Shown: positions 47,025 through 57,386 of the stretch, piece after piece
Layout of the letters: each line of letters begins with the position of its first letter
Position numbering within the stretch: position 1 is the first letter of the stretch
Assembly (NCBI GenBank): GCA_037126765.1
Contig: JBBCBC010000007.1
Span: 22,949,667 to 23,013,666, forward strand
Source: Stenogyne calaminthoides
Lineage: Eukaryota; Streptophyta; Magnoliopsida; Lamiales; Lamiaceae
DNA: 64,000 nt
Direction: 5' to 3'
Program-made: the position numbers and the translations under genes
Notes under the pieces: generated by a model
What the model saw: only the letters and a program-made list of their open reading frames with translations
The model's database searches: none
Told to the model about the DNA's origin: nothing

Positions 47025-48862
47025 TGTTGGGATAACATATGCCAGGATCTATCGGGATGACCTCATAAACAAAAATTTAAATTAACAATTATTACTAGCA
47101 TGAATTTACCTAAGTGAATTCAAATAATAATTCATCCAACAACAACATGCAAATAATATTCACGTAAAATATCCTAGCATGCGGAATTTCTAGGAGTTTA
47201 CGTAAACTTACCCGTTGGAGAGACGATCTGAGACAGACAGGATCAAGTATCTGGATACCCACCAAAAGTCCTTCTCAAGTATTCCCAAGTCCTCGTCCAA
47301 TAACCCCAGTGGAAGGTCCTCCAATGAACTATTTATAAAACAAGAAAAATAAAATTATTGTTGCACCACCTTTGTGGATTTCTAATATTTCCAACACATG
47401 GAACACCAGTTGGGAATGAAAAATTCATCCCCTATTTATAAGACAAGGGGGTTTGAAATTTTGGAGCATAATTAGGGCTAGGAAAGATCTTTTCTTGATC
47501 ACCAAGAAATCTTGAATATATCCAATATATTCTTCTTTCCATGTGTATTTTTCCACAAAAATCTCACACCCTCAATATAGCCTAAATTTTCGAAAATTAA
47601 GAAAAGAATTTCAAGATTGGATCTTTCTTGAATTTATGAGATATTATTGTATTCCAAGAATACATATCTTCCATAAAATTTTTCCAAGAAAATCTTTCTT
47701 CCCTTTCTTATGCAAGATTTTCGAAAATTCCCTATTAAAGAAGCCAAGTGGGAGTTTTCTTGAATTTATGGGATAATCTTATATTCCAAGAATCCATTAT
47801 CTCATTTCCATAAAATCTTTTCAAGAAAATCCTTCTCACTCTTTTCTTTAATATTTTCGAAAATAAAAGGAAATATTGCAACAATAAATTTATTTTATTT
47901 TAAACACCGTTTATTTATTGGACTATTATTTGGGCTACTTGAGGGGCCTTTAGGAGAATTAAGATGGACATTCCAATGGACTTCTGAATTCCAATATTGA
48001 GCCACAATACAATTCAGCCCATTAATATTAATTAATACCACTATATAATTAATATTGCACTATCCAATCTTAATCCATATTACGGTAATATGGCTCCCGA
48101 TTATTATTTCCCGTGTTTAAGATTATTTAGTCCATTAATTAATTAAGCCACTGAAAAGCTTTATATTAATTAATATCTTTATCCTTGGAGTAAGGACAGC
48201 CCAGCTTTATTATCCATACCGGAAAATTAATTCCACTTGCAAGATTTGGTATGATAAAGGTTCCGGGCCCACCAAGGGGGCCAATCAAGCAAGACTTTTG
48301 CAAGCACACGATTCTCTGTATTAATTTAGCAACTGTCGTGCAATTAATATTATTGCCCAAGATATAGGATATCGAAGTCGCAATGATTCTCTTCCCATTT
48401 ATAAGTCAAAGCAATAACTACTGATCACACACAGTCCTTGTTAAGTGACAGAGATTAAGAAATCAATAACCACTGAGTTCTAACTCTTCACCCCTTAAGT
48501 CAGTGCGAATGAGTTTATCCTCTCTGTAGGTCCGCTTCAGCGCATCGAATGCACTAGTGTAATCTCTTGGTCAAGACAAGCCAATCTAAGTCTTACACAT
48601 CAACTTCTACCAATAGATTGTTCGGATCTATCTAAGTTGTGAAACACACACTCGTATACAAGGAACTGTTAATGTGATCTTCTGTGATATGGTATCACCA
48701 CGTTAACTACAATGTAACTCTTGCTACGAACGGTTTGCAATAAATATATATAACATTCAATCATATTTAAAGCAAGAGTGATAAACAATTTATTTCAGTA
48801 AATAAGTGTTTAATACATAGGTTATACAAAGTAAAAACATACTTTCACGTATAACCCCAACA
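47025..48862 (-). repeat. 5' LTR of the nested copia element
   Basis: 1838 bp, plus-strand start TGTTGGGATAACATATG and end AACCCCAACA; pair of 39632-41480. Minus-strand TATAAATA at 47430-47437 fits the LTR promoter. Confidence 0.95.
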
Positions 48863-48867
48863 AGACC

Positions 48868-50269
48868 AACTCATCAAGACGTGATAGGCACCAAGTGGGT
48901 ATTCAAGAACAAGAGGGATGAAAATAATGTCATTACCAGAAATAAGGCAAGACTCGTTGCGAAGGGGTATTCACAATCATAAGGGATTGGTTATGATGAG
49001 ACCTTTGCACCAGTCGCGCGCCTAGAAGTCATTCGGTTGTTTCTGGCTTATGCTGCCTACAAAGGACTTATGTTGAACAACCTCCTGGCTTTATAAAAGG
49101 CAACCATGTGTACTGGTTAAGAAAAGCTCTTTATGGCCTGAAACAGGCTCCTCGAGCTTGGTATGATACACTATCCCAGTTCTTAGTAGACAATGGATTC
49201 ACTAAAGGAGTCATAGATAGAACCTTGTTCAGAATAGAAGATGGTGAAGACATTCTGATGGTTCAGATCTATGTTGACGATATCATCTTCGGATCTCCTA
49301 ACAAAAGTTTATGTGATAGATTCAGCAAACTGATGCAAGGGAAGTTCGAGATGTCCATGATGGGTCAGATGAATTGCTTTCTGGGTCTTCAAGTTAAACA
49401 AAGTACAGAATGGATATTCATCTGTCAAGCAAAGTACACTAGGAATCTGTTGGCTAAGTTTGGAATTCAGAACTGCAAGGTAGCCAAAATTCCTATGATG
49501 ACTGGATTCAAGATGGATCCATATGAAAATGGTCAGAAAACTAATCAGAAAAAATATAGGGCTCTCATTGGATCACTACTATACCTGACTGCCAGCAGAC
49601 CAGACATAACCTTCGCAGTAGGTATATGTGCCAGATTTCAGGTAAATCCGATGCAAAGCCACCTGGAAGCAGCTAAGATGATTCTTAAGTATCTGAAGGG
49701 GACAGTAAACCTTGGTTTATTCTACCCATCAGATGATAATCTAGAGATTAGTAAGTTTTATGATTCTGATTATGGAGGTTGCAGAATAGACAGAAAGTCA
49801 ACCTCAGGTACATGTCAGTTCTTATGAAGCAAACTGATCTCTTGGTTTTCAAAGAAACAGACATCTATTGCCACATCTACTACTGAAGCAGAATACATGG
49901 CCGCAGGAAGCTGTTCTTCTCAACTGCTCTGGCTTAGTCAGCAGTTGAGGGATTATAACAATTGCTATGAATGTGCCCATATTCTGTGACAGTAATAGTG
50001 ATATTGCAATCACTCAGAATTCAGTTCTACATACAAGATGCAAGCATGTGGACGTCTGACATCATTTTATAAGAGATCATGTGGAAAAGAAGAATATCAG
50101 AATGAAAAAGATCCATACTGATAAGCAGAGAGTTGATATCTTAACCAAGCCACTAGCTGAAGTAAGATTCAGAGAACTATGTAATGAGCTAGGACTTCTG
50201 GACTTAGGAGAAAGTGCACCAGAAATCTTTGGTGGACTGGTCTCCAAGTCCAGTTGGTTAAGAAACTGA
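48868..50269 (+). pseudogene. SIRE pol: RT and RNase H
   Basis: RT resumes after the copia insertion with IGTKWVFKNKRDEN, LVAKGYSQS and YDETFAPVARLE (one stop in between). About twenty codons of the conserved QMDVK-AFLNG region are deleted near 49070, where AYAAYKG runs into VEQPPGF. A 239-codon open stretch 49108-49827 holds YWLRKALYGLKQAPRAWY, YVDDIIFGS, IGSLLYLTASRPDI and RNase H block FYDSDYGG, then a stop. TTEAEYMAA lies near 49880. The RNase H tail 50081-50269 (HTDKQRVDILTKPLAEVRF) ends pol. Catalytic YVDD is intact but the deletion should inactivate RT. Confidence 0.88.
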
Positions 50270-50861
50270 TCAGAAAAGGGATAACAGTTGAAGGGGGAAC
50301 CTCAACTGATCAGGGAGGATCAGAAGAAACCTGATCAGAGAAGTGGGATATTGTTGGGAAAATTCTAAGGATTAGGCAGAAATTAAGATCAACAGAAATC
50401 AGTCAGACCTGAACAAACTTCATGTGGTATTGACTGATTACAATATCAGTCAATCAGATACGCATTTATGTTCTTTGTCTTTCTGTTTACTCATATGCAA
50501 TTATCTGATCTTATTTGTTTTTAATGTACACATATTTTTATGATGCACGCTCTGCAAAGCATTTAATGTGGACTTGGGGAATATGTATTAATTGTTATTT
50601 ATTGTGTTTTTAAATCCAAAAAGTTATCGTGTTCGAAATCCCTGACCGCACGATTTTATTTTAAAATAAACCGGCTAATCTCGACCGCCCATCTTGATTA
50701 GACTCTTCGGTTTCCAATCTCGATTTTCTAAAAAGCTTTTTCCCTCCAATTCTATATATAGACATGGTCACACACTTTGAAACCCTTCTAGCCCTAAACT
50801 TTCCGAATACTCTTAAACAAAATTTCTGCATTTACTCTGTATTTTTGCGAACCATTCAAAC
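50270..50861 (+). promoter_or_regulatory. Region between pol and third ORF: PPT/LTR-start-like motif, TATA box, leader
   Basis: Just after pol, 50290-50296 has AAGGGGGAAC, and 50341-50362 has AAGTGGGATAT followed by TGTTGGGAAAA, which resembles a polypurine tract joined to an LTR start. A TATA box (TATATATA, 50753-50760) follows a pyrimidine-rich stretch. A leader with CCCTTCTAGCCCTAAAC leads to the ATG at 50862. The spacing of about 30 bases from TATA to the start of the leader is normal for a plant promoter. Confidence 0.55.
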
Positions 50862-53800
50862 ATGATTTCTACGATTACTCCTTCTTTGCAAATCTCTGGT
50901 AATTGCGTGTGCTTTAGAATATGTTTACTAAAATGTTTTTGGGTATTCACTGATCATATGTCAAATAATAGAATTGTTGTGAATGTTATTTGAATATATG
51001 TGTGCATATCTTATGGTTGTTGCATCACGATTTTATTGACACAATACTCTGTGAGTCTATATGTGTATGCACAGTATAGATTGATCTATGTGTTATTTAG
51101 TGCTTTATCTACACTATTGTGCTATGTCAAAATAGATTTAATACTTCATATATCTGCAGAAATGACAGCCCATGGTTCTGGTAAAGTTATATGTGATTAT
51201 CCATCCCTTACAAATCAAATTGTCGAAGACAAGTATCTAGTCTTCAATATTACGAGGGATCCAGAATCCAGAGAGATATTAGATCTTCTTCGAGCCTGTA
51301 AATTGGAGAAGTACTGCTCTGCTCGTGCCAATCCAGTGATGCAGTTTGAGGCCCTGGAATTTCTACACAAGTTGTGGGTCAAATCTAATAATGAGCTTGA
51401 GTCGGTGGTGAATGGTGAAACCTTCGATATCACGGATGCTGATCTGATCCGACTCTTTGGACTTCCTAAGGGAAAGATTTCACCTGTTCTGTATCGCGAA
51501 CACGAAGAATGCCAAATAAGAGAACAACTCTTTCGGTAAGCAGATAAATCTCACACTGCAAAATTTCATCAAGCATATGCTTAAGTGCAAATACAGACTG
51601 CTCTTCGACATCGTCTCCAAAAATATAATGGAAATTTCTTTCAGCCCAGACGATTTAACTCATGCCAAATTGCACTACATGGTTGCTATTGTTGATAATG
51701 CTCCAAATATCAACTGGTTGGGATATCTGAAGCCTATTCTTGTTCAAGTGAAGGATAAATTTCAAGAAGAGAATCGGGTGATTATTCTGACCAAAAGAAT
51801 CAGCAATTTGAATAAAGTTGCCGTCATACTGAGGGATAAGTTTCCGAGGGCAGATTGGGAGCAGGCCAGACTGAGAGCCTACAAAGCCTTCCTTACTGAT
51901 ACGTCTAAGATCTATGGCCCACCTAATGATGATATGACCAAAACGGAGAGAAAGAAGAGAGTTGTGAAAGAACAGGAAGAACCTGAGGCATCTCAACCCA
52001 AAAAGAGGAGAACGCTAGCAAAGGAACTGGCAAAGAGGCCGAAGAGAATGAAACAAGTGCCAATGACTCTATTTATGGAGAAGGAGTCTGAAGAAGAAGA
52101 TGAAGAAGCAAGACAAACTGGTGAGCAGGAAGAAAGTGGGTCTGCCGCGACAAAGAAAAAATCTGCTGAGCGGTCAGAAAGACTCGGATCACAGGTGGAA
52201 AGCTCACCCGAACAATCAGAAGGAGAGCAGGGAAAAGTAAAAGAGAAGGCAAGATCACCTTCGCCTCAGTCACGCCCTCAATTGCCTGCCAGATCGCCAT
52301 CTGCCCAGTGCATAACTCCCTCTCCATCTCTATCTCCATCTCCAAGAATTGAGCGAACCAGATCACCATCTGATCATGTTAAATGTGATGCTCAACCCAG
52401 TCAAGAACAATCAAGAACAAACTGCTCAACCGCCCCCACCAGAACACTCATCAACTCAGCAATCGAAAGATCAGCAAGTCACACCAGAAAAATCCACTAC
52501 TGGTCAACCATCTGCATCTGAAGGCCAACCGGAATCTCTTCCAGAATCCAGAGCTGAGAAGACAATTTCTGGGGCAATGATCAGACTACGAGTGGAACAG
52601 GAATTGGATGAAATGTTCCCAGAATTGGAAGGCCACCCAAGGGTCAAGAATGAAGTGCTGGAAATTCTCACTTCGAGAGATCTGAGACTGAAAAACTTCT
52701 CGGATTTTATTATTCTGATGGAGCAGATGGGAGGACCAGATGAATTTGCCGACTTCGATTTTGACATGAAGAAGGCAACTGGTGTAGGATCACCAGTTGA
52801 GCTCATATCTGGAGAGGCAGTGAAGGCCTTGATATACAGGAAGCTGGGTAAGCCATTGGAAAAGACTGTTTTAGCTTCTGATGAAGAAACTTCCAAGAAA
52901 GATGTTGTTATGAAGGATGCGGGAGTTGCCGATGAAGGTGGTCTTGGTGATGCAGTTCATGACCAGCCACTGGAAGCAAACACAAATGAGGCAACTGTTG
53001 AACCGCCTACTACAACTCAACTTCCAACAGATCAGGCCGTACAAAGTATACCTGCTACACACATTACCTCCGATCAGTTGTGGGAAATCATATCATGTTT
53101 TAAGGATCTGTTGAAAGAGGAAGTCGAAGGAGTATTGGCTAATTACGTTAGCAATACAATATCTGATCAACGACAAGCTTGTATTCGAGAACTGAAGGAT
53201 CAGAGGGAGTTTGCCATCTCCCAGATTGAAGACTTGAAGGATCAATTCCAACAAACAGTGAATGAACTGAATGGTGAATTCAAACAATCTTTTGGTGAGA
53301 AGATGGGTAGAGTTTATCAACTTCAAATATCACTCCTAATGGCCACGGAGAAGCTAGAAAAGACGGAGGAGAAGCTTCATAAACTGATTCTCACATTCTC
53401 AAATGCAATTGAAGCTGCGAAATCTGAACTTGTGAGAAAAATTCAAAAACAAATAACTCAACTAGCAGGCCACTCAGTGCAAGATCTCAATCAAGCTATA
53501 GCAGTTAGCTTTGGCTCTCTAACTTCCCATATCAACGCTCTTTTTGATAAAACCAAAAAGGGGGAAGGACAGAGTGAGAAACCAGGCAATATCATCACTA
53601 CAACAGAGGATCTGATTCAGACCGTTGAATCATATGGGCAAAGACTTGACCATTTAGATCTGTTTGCTGATGAAGTAACTGCCAAGATGGAAAAATCCAA
53701 ACAAAGACAAGCTGCTGGAAAGCAGGACCTTCAAAGACTGCACCTCTTCCACCTCCAGCTCAGACTCAACCCAAAAGGGTAACTAGGAGTGCTACAACAC

Positions 53801-54417
53801 AGATTGAAACTGATAAAGAACTGGTAGTCATACTGACAAAAGAGCAACTAGATGAAGAAGCTCGTCTGAGTGAGGCAGAAAGGCGATCAGACAAGCTAGC
53901 TGAGGCTGAGGGTCGGAAGAAAAGATATGACGCCAAAGAAAGGAATGGTCAAGTTGGGAAGAAGTTTGTTGAGCCCCTGATTCCAGCTAAAGTGGAAGAC
54001 ATCACTCCAAAAAATGATAAACATGAAGAAAGGATGAGGGAATGGTTAAAGATCAGAGCAGAATGACTCTTGGATGCGTTTGTTCTGGACATTGTGTCAA
54101 CTGAAGAGTCACCAGATGAAGAATTTTTTAATTGGATGGAGAACAAACATCCAAAATTCTTGAAAGAACTCGAATATGATGTCAAACTGATCAACGCGAA
54201 GATCACACATCCACCATATGATGTGTTGGACTACAAAAAGAAGAAGGGTGGTTCTTTTGACAGATTGACATTTAAGATATTCTACTTCGATCTGATGGGG
54301 AAAGCACTCATAACTGATCCGCAGCAGTTAAATGATGTCAAGTGGAAATTATATCGTATCTTCGATGTTCCACAAAATCTGCGAGAGATACCGGAGGGTT
54401 ACATACCTAAAGTTTGA
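50862..54417 (+). pseudogene. Third ORF of the SIRE element (env-like position), spliced, broken
   Basis: Long ORF after pol, about 1090 codons after repair of its breaks. It starts MISTITPSLQIS (50862-50898), has an intron 50899-51159 (GTAATTGC...CTGCAG), then continues EMTAHGSGKVICDYPSLT in frame. The N-terminal domain (FDITDADLIRLFGLP) resembles the plant transposon-protein domain found in such ORFs. A basic/acidic Ser/Pro-rich middle (51960-52400) follows, then a long predicted coiled coil (about 53160-53460; ELKDQREFAISQIEDLKDQF) and a C-terminal domain (VLDIVSTEESPDEEFF to EIPEGYIPKV). Breaks: frame change near 51530, 10-bp tandem duplication at 52401-52420, frame change near 53715, TGA at 54064-54066. 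No convincing signal peptide or membrane segment, so a true envelope role is doubtful. Confidence 0.75.
50899..51159 (+). other. Predicted intron in the third ORF
   Basis: Donor CTCTG/GTAATTGCG and acceptor CATATATCTGCAG/AAATGACAG. The interior is T-rich. Splicing joins the first 37 coding bases to the next exon and keeps the frame (codon G|AA). Without splicing the ATG at 50862 runs into a stop within the intron. Confidence 0.6.
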
Positions 54418-54611
54418 TGATCAGAAGACAGTTTTAGGATCAGTTGTACTTCATGCTGAAACTTTTCAAATGTACTCTGTAATGACAAAATCTGAAGAAT
54501 GAAAAGTTTACTTTACTGATCCTAAGACAAACTCTCATTGTCTTCTGATTATCTGTTCTTACTACTTTATAGTTTATCAATTGATGTTGGTTTCTCAAAT
54601 GTTTTGGTTTC

Positions 54612-54627
54612 ATAAAAAATGGGGAAA
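54612..54627 (+). other. Polypurine tract of the SIRE element
   Basis: AAAAAATGGGGAAATT just before the 3' LTR start TGTTGGGAAATG at 54629. Confidence 0.8.
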
Positions 54628-54628
54628 T

Positions 54629-55806
54629 TGTTGGGAAATGTATAGTTTTGATGAAAGTTCCAAAACACTTGTAATAGAACAACTGTATAGAAATCAGGTT
54701 TAGGTAACCAGTTGATAATGACTATATAAAACAACTAATATAATAGATAGATCACATATTGAGGGGGAACTCAATATGTATATGTCTAGACAAGAAGATC
54801 AGACTAGTCAGATGATCAGGTGAAGACATTAAGCCGGAGACTCAGAAGACCTGAAAAACAGATGACTACCACAACAACAAGACCAGAAGACCTCAGATTA
54901 CATACATCAGAAGAAGGAGACAGAGAGTCTGTAAGTTGCAAGGGTGCAGAAGTCGGAAATCGTTAGGCGGGCGGATTGTGGCCGCCTAGCGCCTAGACCG
55001 CCTAGTCGGCCACCTAGGCGGTCCCATTTTTTTTTTTAATTATAAAATAAATTAACATAAATCCGCCTAGATCCGTCTAAATCCGCCTAGACGGCCGCCT
55101 AGATCTGCCTAGGTCCTCCTAGGCGCAGCCTAGCAGCCAAAACAATTTTTCTCGCCGATTTTGGCAAACTCGGGGCGGCCAGCGGCCGCCTAGGCCGAGT
55201 TCTGCAACCATGGTAAGTTGTGCTAAGACAACCTACATCAGAAAACTCAATCAGGTAGACTGATCAGTTTTAACTGATCAGGTCAGCTCAATCAGGTGAC
55301 AACCAAAGATTCACCAAAGTCATACCATCAGACAAGAAGATGGTCAAACTAAGTTGGTAAATCAAACACTGAACAAGTGTACTTGATAACCAATGAGAGC
55401 AAGACACGTATGTACGGAGCTGACAATGCGGGATTTGGCGGATCACAGTCAAACGGCTAGAAAGGACAAGCTTGCATGCTTTCGGCCATGTCGCCTCTGT
55501 GCACATCATATCCATCCTGCAAACCTACCTTAAATAGACCAAAATTCGAATTGCTCTCCAACGGCTAATTTGATTTCGTGCCTATATATATGGGATCAAA
55601 CCTTCATAGTAAGGTTACGGAAATTATCATCAAGCTCAAGCTATCCACGATTTCCGCACGAAGAACACAAAATCAAGAATATTTTCTAAGTGTTCATCCC
55701 ATAGTTCTTAGCACAGAAATCTTATCCTTTAGCTTTAGGCTACCCAAATACTAGGATAGATTTCCAGTTGGAACACAACAAATCTTATACCCAAACCAAA
55801 AGTTAG
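54629..55806 (+). repeat. 3' LTR of the SIRE element, truncated, with MITE insertion
   Basis: Starts TGTTGGGAAATGTATAG. It matches the 5' LTR up to AACCAAAAGTTAG (5' LTR base 32830) and then switches directly to hAT copy A sequence (GGCTTGTTTTAATTGG). About 600 bases of the LTR end are missing. It is interrupted by a 274-bp MITE at 54939-55212. Confidence 0.87.
54939..55212. mobile_element. hAT-type MITE rich in CCGCCTAG, perfect 8-bp TSD
   Basis: An insert in the SIRE 3' LTR, absent from the 5' LTR, flanked by GTAAGTTG at 54931-54938 and 55213-55220. Ends CAAGGGTGCAGAAGTCGG and, inverted, CATGGTTGCAGAACTCGG match at 15 of 18 bases. The interior contains many CCGCCTAG/CTAGGCGG units in both orientations around a T-rich centre, so it can fold back. 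Confidence 0.9.
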
Positions 55807-56002
55807 GCTTGTTTTAATTGGATTGAAATCTTTATTATGTTTTATATGTTGGTTGATGATGGTGTTTGAATTGTTATTTCTATATATTTTACAGGTATTA
55901 TATATAATAAAATAATAAATAAATAGATGTATCCTTGCCGAATCGCACCCTGAATTTTTCAAAAATCAGATCCCCAAGATCCATATCGCGTCCCCGCTCC
56001 CC

Positions 56003-56234
56003 ACCTGGCGGATCTGAGGGCTAGGGGGGTAATGGCCCCCAAACTTTTTTTTTTTTTTTTCAATATATATATATGGATACATGTGTATAATTATATTAAT
56101 ATGTATAATTATTCTCATTGTTTAGCTAGTAAAATTTTATCACTGTATAAATGTTGATATCTATTAATTAGACTTAAAACACATATTTTTTTACACTCTC
56201 GCCCCCTCAAAATTTATATCCTGGTTCGCCACTG
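56003..56234. mobile_element. Small hAT MITE inside hAT copy A
   Basis: Insert not present at the matching place of the copy at 62688-63789. Right end reads, inverted, CAGTGGCGAACCAGG; left end CCTGGCGGATCTGAGG, with GGGGGG/CCCCC blocks just inside. CAGTGGCGG-type ends are common in plant hAT MITEs. I could not show a clear TSD; the left boundary is approximate. Confidence 0.6.
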
Positions 56235-56384
56235 TGCACCCATGCAACATAGACACTTACTCTAGAATATCTACTATTAATTTAGAGTGTGATTTATTGT
56301 CAACTCATCCTATCAACTTAGCTTATCAGTTGAAGCACGACTTTCATATGAACTTGTAAAAAAGTATATTTCCCTTCTCCCTTG

Positions 56385-57383
56385 GAGCATTCTCAATGGA
56401 GCGCTACATCTTGCGCTACCTCTGCATGTAGCGCAAGATGATGCTCCAACAGCGCGCTACAATTTCGCGCTACATTAGTGTACTGCAAGATGAGGGTATT
56501 ATTCATCACACTACATCTTTTCTTTTTTGTTTTCATTTATTTTTAATACAATTTACATTTTATTGTTTTTCCTTTTTATTATTATTATTTGTGAAAATTA
56601 TTATTTATTATATTTATACAATGTAATATTATTTTAAACTAAATAATAAAGTTCTAGATAAATAATTAAAACACACAAAATACAATAAATTATAATACAT
56701 AAATTATAAAATAAATTACATAGTTCAAATTAAATCGAACAAATACATTAAAATACATAAAATACTAAAACAAAATACATAATTCGTAATTAAATCAAAC
56801 AAAATACATTAAAATTTGAATCATGATTCTTAAGCTAAAAAAGTATGATACTTGAAATTAAACGCCCTAATTAAAAAGGACCGAGATTACTTCCTGACCC
56901 TCCAAGATCACCAAAATTTACCATATACATGTCAAATACATCATTAATTGGTGGTTGTTGAAGACTTTCAGCATTTTTGCGATAAATATTTTCTTGTTGC
57001 ATCCGAACAAATGCACGTTTATTCAATTTCTTGTATCGTGTGTATTTATTTTATCTTTGAAGTGTTATTGTTATGTTTTTAATATGCATGGTTGTATTTT
57101 ATCATGAAATTTAATTTAATGTCATTTTTATAAATTTTGTCTTTTTTATGTACATAAATATGCAATAAAAAATAATTATATTTGATAATAGAGTATAAAA
57201 TTTATTAAGTTTAGAATTGTATAATGTATTAATTAAGTTTAGATTGTATAGTTTAATTTAATAAAAATTAAAAATAATATATGTAGTGTAAAATGTAGCG
57301 TCAACGGTTGGAGACAAAATCGAATGTAACGCGAACTGTTACACTACTTCGTGCTAGTGTAGCGTAAACGGTTGGGAATGCTC
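56385..57383. mobile_element. Harbinger-type element with TTR target site
   Basis: Left end GAGCATTCTCAATGGAGCGC and inverted right end GAGCATTCCCAACCGTTTAC. Flanks TTG (56382-56384) and TTA (57384-57386). Several GTAGCG motifs occur inside both ends. A minus-strand open stretch at about 57030-56885 (RAFVRMQQENIYRK and then FGDLGGSGSNLGPF) ends in a stop and may be the C-terminus of an element protein; I do not recognise it. Confidence 0.68.
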
Positions 57384-57386
57384 TTA

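Larger units (their letters stand above)
39632..48862 (-). mobile_element. Complete Ty1/copia element nested in SIRE RT, TSD AGACC
   Basis: A full-length element of 9231 bp on the minus strand: 5' LTR 48862-47025, primer site, 1.5 kb leader, a single gag-pol frame 45540-41596, two polypurine tracts and 3' LTR 41480-39632. Perfect TSD AGACC at 39627-39631 and 48863-48867. Removing the element and one TSD copy restores the SIRE RT codons for WELVDRPT. The two LTRs differ at five of the first 97 positions compared, so the insertion is not recent. Confidence 0.97.
31927..55806 (+). mobile_element. SIRE/Maximus-type Ty1/copia element with third ORF
   Basis: Order on the plus strand: 5' LTR 31927-33434, tRNA-Met primer site, gag, PR, IN, RT, RH, a 3 kb third ORF, PPT and truncated 3' LTR. 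This layout, with an extra long ORF after pol and a large gag, is that of the SIRE/Maximus lineage. It inserted into hAT copy A. The right end was later deleted together with adjoining hAT DNA, so no TSD can be shown. Three later insertions lie in it: solo LTR 33874-35451, copia 39632-48862 and hAT MITE 54939-55212. Confidence 0.88.
31118..56252 (+). mobile_element. hAT copy A, split by a 25 kb nest of insertions
   Basis: The left part 31118-31926 and right part 55807-56252 both match the uninterrupted copy at 62688-63789. The left end is CTCTAATGCACGGATTC and the right end ATGCAACATAG. The flanks TCACTTAC (31110-31117) and ACACTTAC (56253-56260) form an 8-bp TSD with one mismatch, as expected for hAT. 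It is interrupted by a Mutator-type MITE (31373-31721), a SIRE copia element (31927-55806) and a small hAT MITE (about 56003-56234). About 370 bases of hAT interior corresponding to 63200-63566 are missing at the SIRE right junction. Confidence 0.82.

Noticed and set aside
51000..51161. Hydrophobic N-terminal extension of the third ORF starting at 51000, resembling a signal or membrane segment
   Set aside because: This part lies within the predicted intron. The spliced start at 50862 joins in frame, so the hydrophobic stretch is probably not translated.
51536..51596. A second short intron in the third ORF (TTTCG/GTAAGC to ATACAG)
   Set aside because: It would keep the frame, but the alternative frame is already open and protein-like across this stretch (INLTLQNFIKHMLK), so a simple one-base frame change is more likely.
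50862..54417. Calling the third ORF a true envelope gene
   Set aside because: Only its position fits; no signal peptide, membrane helix or fusion motif is evident.
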